A stretch of DNA of 64,000 nt from Phragmites australis. Taxonomy: Eukaryota; Streptophyta; Magnoliopsida; Poales; Poaceae. This document shows positions 12,017 through 22,253 of the stretch, one piece after another. Under the pieces are notes generated by a model that saw nothing but the letters and a program-made list of their open reading frames with translations, was not told where the DNA came from and did no database searches. Each line of letters starts with the position of its first letter. Positions within the stretch are counted from its first letter, which is position 1. The stretch lies in contig NC_084929.1 of NCBI RefSeq assembly GCF_958298935.1, forward strand, positions 31,189,501 through 31,253,500, in the 5' to 3' direction. A program made the position numbers and the translations under genes.

Positions 12017-12168
12017 TCCATATAGCTTCACATCACCTCCTCTCGCCACACCCTTAACCATGTTTTACTTGCACAATGATCTTGATTCTCGGTCCATATA
12101 GCCTCACATCACCTCGTCTCGCCACACCCTTAACCACGTTTTACTTGCACAATGATCTTGATTCTTGC
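12017..12168. repeat. Tandem duplication, 76-base period
   Basis: TCCATATAGCTTCACATCAC at 12017 and TCCATATAGCCTCACATCAC at 12093 begin two copies that match to GATCTTGATTCT with only a few substitutions. The high identity marks a recent duplication. Confidence 0.85.
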
Positions 12169-12378
12169 ATGTCTGCATGATGATAGTTACCTATACTACT
12201 ACCACAAATGAGAGGCGATATGTGCATGAAAGAGAGGCTTGATTCTTGAGAATGGATTCTTGAATCCGGCCAGCCCTGGGCAGGGCAGGTCACGTGATCC
12301 CACCCCAGAACAGGCTCACGAGGGGGAATAAATTGATCTCTACCAAAGCGTTGAGCTGGTAGTAGTATTTAACAAGAG

Positions 12379-12798
12379 AACATTTACAGTACACCATGAT
12401 ACTAGATGATGGAGAGTATCATTGTTATGATCTAACCGTCCATTTTAGTAGGTATTATTGTAATTATCTTGATACCCTTAGGGGTAATTACGTCATTGAC
12501 TGACCGAACTTCGGACCTTCGCTATCCATCATCGACCGATCGACGGAGGGTGAAAACCCTAATAAATGAAATGAACAGAATAAGTGAAAGCTTATCCGAA
12601 GAATAAACTAACATTTTGATCTTCCCTAATTAAACATATAATTTACAAGTTTATCATTGTTTTTTTTTTTCAATCCTACCCTTATGATACCCATGATACT
12701 CATGATACTGATGGACGATAGAGTATCATTAGGCTAATCTAAACCACCGGATGAAGAAAATGGACGGCATGCACTCATTTAGGTGTACTGTAAATGTC
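12379..12798. mobile_element. MITE with ~16-bp terminal inverted repeats
   Basis: The left end ACATTTACAGTACACC (from 12380) is the exact reverse complement of the right end GGTGTACTGTAAATGT (to 12797). Inside, GTCCATTTTAGT near the left is answered by an inverted GAAAATGGAC near the right, and a related CATGATACT...GAGTATCATT block occurs near both ends. The length is about 418 bases with no coding capacity. No clear target-site duplication is visible, so the superfamily (hAT, Mutator or other) stays open. Confidence 0.65.
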
Positions 12799-13859
12799 CT
12801 CGGGAAAAATTATGGGGGTGTGCTGCACAGCCCTCCTCGTGTAGCACGCCCCGGATGCTGGCTACGTCGTCGCAAACTGATCTCAAAGTAGGTGTTCAAA
12901 GCCGAGCGTTCATGCATGCATGTGAGCCGAGCGTCCGCTGCTGAGATCGCTAGTTTAGTCGCGCATGCATGAAGCCGAACGCCCCAAGCCCACCGCGTCC
13001 CGCACTGCCTGGATCCCGCGTTTGCGCCGCTTAGATCCCACGTCCCACGCCGCATCGGTGAGATTGTTGCCTAGGTCCCGCGTCGCGCGCCGCTGATGAT
13101 CTTGTTGGTCGCCGAGATCACACCTAAGCGAGTGAAAGATGGCCTTAATATGCTACCACCATAGTACTGGTCACCCGCACCAGTGAAAGACGATCTTGCG
13201 GAGTTGCCACCGTAGTAAGGTCACCGACGCTGGTGAAAAATGCACTCAGCAGCGTACATCGGATGTACCGGTCGGTGAGGTGGAGCAGTGAATGTCGCTG
13301 AGGGGTGAGGTGGCCGAGCCGTAGGCACGTGAAGTGTCGTAGAAATTTCCATCGAGGACCTGCAGCTAGCAATCCTCAGGATCTTTTGGACTTCAGATAC
13401 ATCCTATCGAACCCTCACTCAACTCACTCCTAGGGATGTCTATCCCACTATCTGACTGCTCGCGTTTATCCCTTGTATTGAGCAGTATGTCCTTCAACAG
13501 ACAAATGTTATATTTTTATGAGACAATTTGTTTGTAAGATAAATCGAGAGTAAAAGTAAAGTTGTGTTGTAAGCAACATACTTGTAATGAACATGCATGA
13601 TCTATGTGCACCAGGTAGGCGTTGCACACGTAATGACCTAGATACATGTTTCAGACACAAACCAAGCTAGGTACTCGTTGTAAGCCTTGTTAGAGTGCGG
13701 CCGATCCTCATCAACGACGTCATCCACCGCCTGGTCTCATCTTACCACTCACTGCTGCACATGTGACGCCCAAGTGCTAGTCGATGATGAATCCTTACGC
13801 GTCATCCTGCATATGAGTTAGCACATGGGATATGGTGTGACAATGAAGAAGTTTAAGAA
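12799..13859. other. GC-mixed spacer without a supported gene
   Basis: The first 280 bases are GC-rich with several GCATGCATG runs (around 12912 and 12964). The rest carries repeated phrases such as CACCAGTGAAAGA. Only short overlapping frames exist and none matches a family I know. Confidence 0.4.
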
Positions 13860-15328
13860 ATATTTACAAAGTTACTTGTGCACATTGGTAGGCACAATCC
13901 CGATGGGTGGAAGCAGGAACTGCTGGAACCAACCAAACTGTCACATCACATGATGCGATGAGTAGTCCTCGATGAAGATGTCGAAGATGAGAGCCTTCTT
14001 CGTCAGCCAGTACTCCCTGTCTCGAGTGTACATGATAGACAGTCCAAAGCGGGCTCGTGTGTGTGCCTCGTCGTCGATGTACATCATCCACCTCACATCA
14101 TGGGCTCTGAGCTCATCAAACTGTGCTATGAAGTTTGGGTATGTGCGGTGTGCCTGGAACTGGACCAAGTAGGTTGTGTACAAAATATTTGTTAGACATA
14201 GAAGGTAATAATATGATGTGTGGAATATGTGACAACTTAATAGATCTTACCCTTTGTCGGTATCACAAAACCCCATGGTGGGTCCGTCAATGCTGTCTGG
14301 TGGAAAGGGGTATGGGTGTGGTCCACTACCAGCCTGGCGATGGCGAACTGCTTGTACGACCACAATTGGAGAAGTAGCAGACAACCGGTGAATATAGCAT
14401 TAGAATCAGACTTCATGCAGCCGTCACATAGACCCCTATAGGTGGAGGCAAGAACAACTAAAGCTCAACTGTACTGAGGGCCTCCCATGGTCCCACATCC
14501 ACAATCTCCATGGCATATGAGATCATGCTCCGAAACACCGAGTTGCCATGCGTCTCGGTAAACATGATCCACTCGAACAACCACAAAAGGTACAACTCTA
14601 AGTGACTAGAGACGTCATTGTCACCCGCCTTTGGGTAGATGTTCTCCGCCTGTGAATTACGAAACAACAAACAATAAGCTCATCGATGAGGAACATTAAG
14701 CACATGAAGGAGTATTAGACGAATGATGTGCCACAAACTAAAGCTAAAACATTCGTAGGGTCGTGCTTCTCTGACTCGGGTAATGTCCTCAATGGGGTCA
14801 GGCTGTCCCTTTGGGTAATGGCTCCGAACTGTCCTAGGAACTCCTCGCGCCAGGTCGTGCCTACATCTCTCGAGCCAACAGCAGTGCCCGAGCATGGCAG
14901 GACTAGCAGGAGCGAGACGTCATCAAATATGGGCGCCATCACACTACACGGAAGGTGAAACATGTGCGTCTCAGGCTGCCACCTATTGATAAGGGCTACT
15001 AGCATGGTCCTGTCGAAGTTGAAGCACCTTGCAGACTCTGCGCCCCCCAGCACCACGTCCACCTCCACCAGCCTGCACAGCGGGACAAGCCTAGCACCAT
15101 GCAACATGCAAAAGAAATATAATGAGCGAAGTCTTTCCCAAGGAAGAACTAGAGGATGACAGTGGAAAGTATTGCAAACTTGGGGATTCAACACTCGTCA
15201 AGCCTCATGAGCTCATTCGGAACATGTGATCGTAGTACCGAGAGCTCGTGAGCCTGCACGACGGTTAAGTACGAGTGGTGCCTGACATCCACTTGAGGGT
15301 CAAGAAGCTCCGTGTGTGCTAGAGCCAT
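13860..15328 (-). pseudogene. Plant mobile domain (PMD/MAIL-type) protein, broken
   Basis: Minus-strand pieces are collinear with the plant mobile domain found in MAIN/MAIL proteins and in many transposon-borne genes. They begin at 15328 with MALAHTELLDPQVDVRHHSY. Next is the core near 15085-14850, with CFNFDRTMLVALINRWQPET and HMFHLPCSVMAPIFDDVSLL. Then 14640-14460 has HLELYLLWLFEWIMFTETHG, and 14183-13941 has FIAQFDELRAHDVRWMMYID and CTRDREYW-like YTRDREYWLTKKALIFDIFI. Just after that, where the family has RVMRQFGLRQ-like sequence, this copy reads HHVM-stop-QFGWFQQFLLPP: an in-frame TGA at 13938-13940. Gaps between the pieces look like introns, but the stop and frame offsets make it a probable pseudogene. 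Confidence 0.65.
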
Positions 15329-16740
15329 ATTGCAAATACATAACTTAATTAGACTTTGTTAAATAAAACAAATATAAAGTAAGAAATTAGAGTTCAACAT
15401 ATGTCATTACGTAAAAGTGTTTGAAGAAATGCGAACATATCTTAACATAGTCCCATACAGACATACCACATCACATAACATACTCGAAAAAAAATACAAA
15501 CACAACTTAACAAAGTCTCGTACAACGTATCACAGTACAACATAAGTGATAATAATAGTCCCATGAAAAGAATTAAAAATAACAATGTTCGATGCACAAA
15601 TAATCACCACACCACGAATTACAACATTAAGCAAACTCAATGAGTGGACAAAGTAGACGTTCGACGAGCACGAGAACGTCTCCCATCTGCAGCTGAACCT
15701 GAAGGACCATGTCAACGATTGGTAAACCGCCGATCTAACGAACTTGTTGAAGAATAGGGGGATACTTTGAGTAGACGAATCACAAGGGGAACACGCAAGG
15801 TTTTTTAGATAGATTCGAGCCTCCCTAAGGATAATAACTCTACGCCCAATTTGTTTTGTATAGATCTGAGCCTGTTATAAAAGGGGGATGTGGCAAGCTT
15901 AGATAGATCTAAACCTAGTCGGTAACTTCTTCCTTTGCTTCTGTTGGCTTGGGGTGCTCTGGTTCGAGTTGTTTCGCCCTCCTCCACAGGGTCCCTTGGC
16001 TCTGTATATGTATGGGGGTGTCGTACGTCCTCTGTACTCCTTCTTCCTATTCTTAGAGATAAACCTTCCTGATTACGGGCTGCCTCGAGCACCTACGGTA
16101 GTTTCCTTTCTCTATGGATCCTCTTTCCAGAGATAAAGATATGCTCTGAGAATTATGGGATATCCTAGGGTATCCGGATATGGTAACCATCCATTATTCA
16201 TCATTAAGCTCCCTATCAGTACGTGAAATGAGGCTTCAATAGTTCAAATACATATCCAGCAAAGATAAGCTTTTTGCTTGACCGTGTCATCGAGTAGACC
16301 TGGACTTCCGATTAGGGTGAAATGTCTAACCGGGTTTCCTGGGTTCTTAGATCACCTCTCAAGATTTCAAATGCCTCCGTGTTCTCAAGAGAGTACTAAG
16401 AAGGTATTCCATCCGGGTAGGTTTTCTAGTTGGTCCAAAAAATTATCCCATCCTTTCCAAGTACAAGAGAGATAAGACTCGTCACTGGCTAGGCTCGAAA
16501 GTTGGACCGTGGCAAGGGAAATTTTGCATAGTGGTGAAAATAAATTATTTTCAATGAATGCGAAGGGACCATTGCTCCATCCTTTCGACTGCTCCCATAC
16601 TATCAAAAACCTAACAAGTAAACAACTGCGCCAAAGCCTACCTCTTTGTCCGTGTTGGTCAACTAAAAAGGCATAGCTTTGATGACCAAGTGTTGCTTGG
16701 AAGCCCGTGACTCATAATGTAATAGCATCCATAAATAAAG
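15329..16740. other. Retrotransposon-like spacer, not classified
   Basis: The segment 15760-15920 (AAGGTTTTTTAGATAGATTC, then GAGCCTCCCTAAGGATAATA) resembles the non-coding spacer of grass Ty3-gypsy elements. A 95-residue minus-strand frame at 16092-15805 is arginine-rich without a known domain. I could not set element boundaries. Nothing else is clear up to the promoter-like sequence at 16747. Confidence 0.3.
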
Positions 16741-16746
16741 CTCGGC

Positions 16747-16788
16747 AGGTGAGGCGTCTCACCTCCTGTCCTATTGGTCTATATAAAC
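16747..16788 (+). promoter_or_regulatory. Promoter-like module: hairpin palindrome, CCAAT-type box and TATA box
   Basis: A perfect 7-bp inverted repeat, AGGTGAG-GCGT-CTCACCT (16747-16764), is followed by ATTGG (reverse CCAAT) at 16772 and by TCTATATAAACC at 16779-16788. The TATA box is about 45 bases upstream of the ATG at 16832, so the predicted leader is very short. Confidence 0.45.
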
Positions 16789-16831
16789 CTTTGAGCGCCA
16801 GATCTTAGTCACACCAAACTTGAGTTCGATC

Positions 16832-17071
16832 ATGGATTCCCTTCCTTCTCCTGAATACACAGCCTCTTCTCCTGACAACTCACATCCTTCCCTCGAGTAC
16901 ACACCCCTCACTCCTCCATTATCTCCCATAGAATTTAGCTCAGTGGTGGAGGTCATCGATGTCTCTTCCAATGAGGAGGTTGACACCGAACTGGATCTAT
17001 ACGTGAGCGAAGCACCAAAATATCAAGACAAGCATCTAAGTATATTTCACATTTTATATTGGATCTTGTGA
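16832..17071 (+). CDS. Short acidic Ser/Pro-rich protein, unknown (possible first exon)
   Basis: The frame gives 79 residues starting MDSLPSPEYTASSPDNSHPS. It is rich in Ser, Pro and acidic residues, with repeated SPEY/SLEY-type motifs and then VIDVSSNEEVDTELDLYVSE, a pattern expected of a disordered region. The last 12 residues (HLSIFHILYWIL) differ sharply in character, so a splice donor (AA/GTATAT at 17038) may end the exon earlier. The promoter-like module directly upstream is the main reason to list it. I do not recognise the family; it could be the start of a retrotransposon gag. Confidence 0.3.
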   Translation: MDSLPSPEYTASSPDNSHPSLEYTPLTPPLSPIEFSSVVEVIDVSSNEEVDTELDLYVSEAPKYQDKHLSIFHILYWIL

Positions 17072-17439
17072 TGTCTAATTTGTTAATTTGTCACTTTATG
17101 GATGTTGTGCGTTTAGCGAGTTAATATTAGAATTTGTGGGTGAAACCTACAGTGATGTATTGTTTCCTATTTTGAATTATTAATGATCCTCATAAAAAAT
17201 ATTACTTTCACCATAAAAAATATTGAACTACCACTTATCTAACATACCCACTATCGACAAAAAAAACTCTAGTACTATTTTGGATACCAACAACTATATT
17301 TACTGCATTTACAACAACATAACATAAAAAAAAACACATAAGCATTGCTGTTCTGCAAACCTACATTTAACAATACAATAATCCTTAAAAAATTAGGTCT
17401 AACATTTACTTATATTGCTAAAGAAATTAGATTTAACAA

Positions 17440-17686
17440 CACTACTTTTAATATCATTAAATCCTACATATGAATGCTAAGTTATATCTAAACCTATATC
17501 TCATTGTTAAACTATATCTAAATCTTATATCTAATTCGAACATATATCTAAATACTAGATTTATTTTCTAACATATATCTAAGCCTAGATTTGATTGCTA
17601 AACTATGTCTAAATCTAGATCCGATGGCTACCCTAAGTTTGATTGCTAAACTATGTCTAAACCTAGATCCGATGGCTACCCTAAGT
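17440..17686. repeat. Tandem repeat, 48-base unit with decayed copies upstream
   Basis: Two near-identical 48-base units start at 17591 and 17639 (TTGATTGCTAAACTATGTCT then the CTAGATCCGATGGCTACCC part). Upstream, from about 17440, shorter decayed units built on CTAAACTATATCTAAATCTA point to a longer, older array. Confidence 0.75.
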
Positions 17687-17879
17687 GGTTTGTAAAAAAA
17701 CAAAGGAAAAGAAAATTATCTTCACCGAAGATGAATTTCGGCAGGGCTTTGCCGCTTCCTTCTCCCTCTCCTCCCCTCCCACCTCCTCTCCTCTCATCTC
17801 ATTCCCTTCTTTCTCTCTCGGTTTGCACTAGCAGGAACAGCAAATGAGCACAACGCGCTGGGGATGGCCGAGGCGCGCT

Positions 17880-18290
17880 ATATATAGGAAAATGTGTCAC
17901 TCGTTCTAAGGGTGATACCTTTTCCAGTGGGTCCAAACATGCGTAAACGCTCCTGTCATCCGTTGGAAGGGCGATAGGTCGTCGTGGCAGCCGCGTCAAC
18001 GCTCCTATTAAATATTTGGCCATTATCTGTGGGCCTCACCACCTGTCGCCTGTTCGATGGATGATAAGTAAGTGTCGCCCTTCCAACAGACGATAGAAGG
18101 CTATTAATAAAAAAATGGCGCCTACTTTTGTTAAATTTGAATTTTAAAATAGAAAATGAAAAGGCACCTCTCTATCTAATTTTTTTAAAATATTGGTAAA
18201 ATAGACGCCTGTTTAAAAATATTATGCCCTTCTAATAGATAACATGTTTTAAAAAATGTCACCTTTTCTATGGACGATAAATTAAAAATA
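17880..18290. repeat. Subterminal-type repeats of a DNA transposon in the ZNF830 upstream region
   Basis: CTGTCATCCGTTGGAAGGGC at about 17953 has an inverted partner at 18072-18098 (GTGTCGCCCTTCCAACAGAC). Weaker copies occur near 17894 (GTGTCACTCGTTCTAAGGGT), 18228 (GCCCTTCTAATAGATAACAT) and 18257. Such dispersed inverted and direct units are typical of CACTA subterminal regions. No TIR was found. The block ends roughly 320 bases before the ZNF830-like start codon. Confidence 0.45.
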
Positions 18291-18613
18291 AATAAAAAAC
18301 ATTCTAATACACACAAAATTTAAACACTATCAAAATAGTCATAAAAAATTCTGAAAAAATATATAGTGCAAAAGATGTTATAATTTAGATTTAAAAAATC
18401 AACTAAAATTATAATCCGTACAATGACAAAAAAAATTATTGTACAGAGTCTGTGAGACTCTTTTTACAAATTTTTTATTTTCGAAATATAAATTAAAAAA
18501 AGTCGTCTCTGTCTCCGTCTCTGGCAGTCCCCTTCTGTGGACTTGCCCCGTTGCCCGGTTGCCCCTGCCCTCCTCCCGCCACGACGGCTTCCTTTCCCTA
18601 GAATTACTCCCTC

Positions 18614-21600
18614 ATGGATCAGAGGAAGGCCATCTTCCGCGCGAAGCTCCGCGAGACCAAGGAGAAGCAGCAGAAGCGCATCGACCCCTCGCTCGTCAGG
18701 TGCCCCCCTCGGCCGTTTCTCTCTGTCGTCCGGCGTCCATTCTCGCGATTCGGTACTGGATTATTAGCCTTTGGATCGTGGCGCTAGGTTCGCCCCGTGG
18801 TTGGGATGCTTGGGTTGGCTGGCGCCGTTGTTTGGTGTAACCCTAGGGAAGTTGGATGAGTAGCCACCGCGACTCGTAAGGATTTGGGTACTGATGAGTG
18901 TAGTAGGATTTTTGTTATTGGGGAGATGCTTGGGGACCGTTTCCTGGTGATTTGCTCTAAACCAGTAGACAATTGTTTCAAACTACAGTACGACTCTATG
19001 AATTACTCCCTCCATTCCGTAATAGTAGGCGTATTTTTTAAGTCTCGGTCTTCAAAGTTGAATTTTGACTCTATGAATTTGTGCAGGTATAATGAATACG
19101 ATCAGCCCATCTGCAGAGTCTGCAATACTACGCTGAAGTCTGAAGCACTTTGGCCTGCACACCAAGTGTCACGGAAACATCACGAGGTAAAAAAAACCTG
19201 TCCATGTTGACTGATTTGCGCCTGTGGCCTATCATGTGTGTGTTTTTGGCTGGTTATGTCCAAATGATTACTTGAACGGATGTTTGAAGGCAGTTACCCA
19301 CAATATATTACTGTTCCATCTTATCCTATGTGAAACTAAGTTTTGTTCATTATTTTAGTTAGAAGAAGAACAGAGAAAGTGGTATATTGACAGAAGCAGA
19401 ATTACTGGACAAAGTTTTATGCCTTTTGTTTCGGTGTTTATGGACAAAAAAAATTCTTTTCTTTTTGTGTGTTTATGGTAGTCCAATGGCTTACCCTTTG
19501 TGTGCTGGCATATACTAAGGTTTACTTTGAAGTGGTTTTCGTTCTTACAGGAAATATCTGGTTATTGGTTTCTCACATTTTTTGGGTAGTAAATGTGTTG
19601 CCTATATTAGCAATAGCATATTTTCTGTGGTTTATGAATAACAATTATATTTCCAGCTCCTTTTCAATTTAAAGTTCAGTTACTGCTTATTACTATTTCG
19701 TTTTTTATAATATTCATTTCTTACTGATTTCCATGTAATCTGCCTGCGTATAATTTCTATGTTGAGATAGATTATTGGTCATAGTTTAGTTGATCCAAGA
19801 AGAAGATGATGGTTCATATATTCTGTACTATGGCTGCCTTTTGAATTTGAAGTGTATTTGCTATTGAATGTGCCTGTATTCGTTGCTTCTAAACTGAAGT
19901 TGTATTTTGATAATTCCTGGTACAGGCAAAAGCCGCAGCAGCTGCTAAGGCTGCTGCAGGTGCAGGATCTCGGGGCAGTAATGCTAAGCAGGAACAACCA
20001 GTGGAGCCTCAGAAAGAAAAATCTTCCACATTACCTACCAGTTTTTTTGATAATCAGGGAACTAAAAGGCAAAGTGATGGTGAGAATAATGAACGGCCCT
20101 GTCATCCCTTGCTCAAAATTAGAATACACATAATGTTAAAAAAAAAGGTCTATATACTCTATATGCATTTGCTTCTATCATGTTACTTGTAATCTTTCTG
20201 TGGTTTGTATGTCTATAGGTGGATTATCATTGTCTTTGCAAATAAATTGTCTCTTCTTGTCTTTAAGCTTACATCTGATATCTCCTTTTCGTCTGCCACT
20301 GCTGCGATGTTTCTCTGCCGTTTGTACAAATCCATCTATGCACTCTTGCTCAGATACCATGGTTCCACAGTGTTAGGCATTAGGAGTTTTTTTTTTCTCA
20401 TTAAAAAAAAGGGGAATAACATTTCATATTCTGCCCTCATTTATATGAAACATGGTGTGGGATTTAATGTACGGTGAAATTAAATAGAAGCATGTTAATG
20501 TACTGGAATAATTTTTTCTGTATATTTTTTTTATGGGAAATATTTTCTGTATACCACAAGCCCTTCCATACATAGAGGACATGTACGCAGGTCCATGTAC
20601 TGTAGAGCTTCGCATTGGCAGTATTATGCTACAATAACTGATGAAGTCCATTCATTAGCACTCTTAATAAACTTCAAGGTTTTCTGCACATCATTGCCTA
20701 ATATAATGACTTTGATAACTAGATGCTGGTCCTGAAGGAAGATCTGTGCAGCTTGAAGTGCTTGTTATGCAACCAAAGACCAAAGAAGCAAGCACGAATA
20801 GACCACCTGTTAGGCTGGGCCAAATGGCAAAGAAGGGGAGTCAAACCAATACCAATGTCAAAGGAATTCTTCCAGGGAATTTTTTTGACCATGAAGAAGA
20901 TGATGCTCCGGCTCCAAAAGAGCTGACTAGTACATCTGGAAACACTTCTAGTTCAAATCACATGCAGGTGAAAGGCGTACCTGATGGCTTCTTTGATAAC
21001 AACAAAAATGGCAATGACATGCATCCCAGTGAGCCCAGTTCATTGTCCAAAGAAGCAAAGAGTGCAGGAACTGCTCAAGTAAAAGGATCATTACCAGAAG
21101 GTTTTTTCGATAACAAAGATGCGGATCTCCGTGCACGTGGTATCCAACCTCAAAAGGTTGACATGAAGTACGTTTTTATGGCTACCTCTTGCAATTGCAT
21201 TGCATCTACTGAGAATCTATGCATAGGCGTTGCAGTTACATTATTTTCACCACACCTACTGTTATTGAGGTCATGTCCTGTTCCTTTAGCAATTTTGTAT
21301 TCCATTCATAATCAGGAATTACAGGTGACACTTTTTGAATGGTAGGAGGTTATTTTATTATCATGATTTTTGCTCTCTTCTTTCAAATAGACCATCTACT
21401 CTTGCAGAAGTTGGTCAGCATAATTTAACAACAGAAATGAGGATGACTTGTAAGCTGAGTCATGTTATTGTTGCTTCCATGCTCATTTTGTATTTGCATC
21501 TGTTGAGTTCAAAACCTGCAGGGATAAAAGTAAATTGTGTTTAAGTGTTGTACTTCGTTACTCTTCTTCTTTAATGAAATGACACGTAACTCTCCTGCAC

Positions 21601-22253
21601 GTTCGAGAAAAAAAAGTTAGTAAATTGCTACACTGTAGTTAACTAAGATTGGCATATTCTTTTGCTTATTTTATTTGTGATTCTTGTTCGGTACACTGAA
21701 ACTTTCATATGAATACATGAAAAATCTTCCACAGCGACTCGTACAAAGAATTTGAGAAGGAAATTCAGGAGGACCTGCAGGAAGTTGATGACCGACTTGA
21801 AGAAGAGGAGGTTAGGCTAACTTGCACTCTACATTATTTGCTTACAGTAAAAAAGAATATGTTTACCTATCCAGTGCAATTATTAGTTCTACACTGCTAA
21901 TATGAGCAAACTTTGTATCTACACTGTAGATTGATGCTGCTGCTGAGAGGCAGGAGTACTTGACCTTAGAGCAACAGTATGATACTTTTCCACGTCTTGG
22001 TATTTTTTTTAAAAAAAATCCATGCTTAGCAAAGTGAAGATTTTTATTTTTTGTCATCCTTCTACACAGGGAGTACAGGCAGCGAGTAGATATGTTGAAG
22101 AAACAGCTCATAGAGTCAAAAGCTGCCCGTACTGCTAAAGCAAATAGCAAACCTATTGGTATGGACACGGAGTCCAGCAGCGACTCATCAAGCGATGAAG
22201 AGGATGACAATACAGATTTTGCTGTTGACTGGAGAGCACAGCATTTGAAATGA
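18614..22253 (+). CDS. ZNF830/CCDC16-like zinc finger protein (spliceosome-associated), 7 exons
   Basis: Exons by splice sites and frame: 18614-18699, 19087-19186, 19926-20079, 20723-21167, 21735-21810, 21930-21976, 22070-22253; all introns are GT-AG. They join in frame to 363 residues, close to the usual family length. The N-terminus MDQRKAIFRAKLRETKEKQQ is followed by a U1/matrin-type zinc finger (C38-x2-C41-x12-H54-x5-H60, in YDQPICRVCNTTLKSEALWP). An alanine/lysine stretch and a low-complexity middle with four FFD motifs come next. A coiled coil (YKEFEKEIQEDLQEVDDRLE) and an acidic tail ending DNTDFAVDWRAQHLK complete it. Relatives are nuclear and associate with XAB2/SYF1 splicing complexes. 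The gene looks intact; transposon-like repeats sit just upstream. Confidence 0.92.
18992..19079. mobile_element. Stowaway-like fragment flanked by a 13-bp direct repeat, in intron 1
   Basis: GACTCTATGAATT occurs at 18992 and again at 19067. Between the copies lies ACTCCCTCCATTCCGTAATA plus about 40 bases of Stowaway-type MITE sequence. The second copy ends 7 bases before the exon 2 acceptor, so the insertion kept the 3' splice site. Confidence 0.6.
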
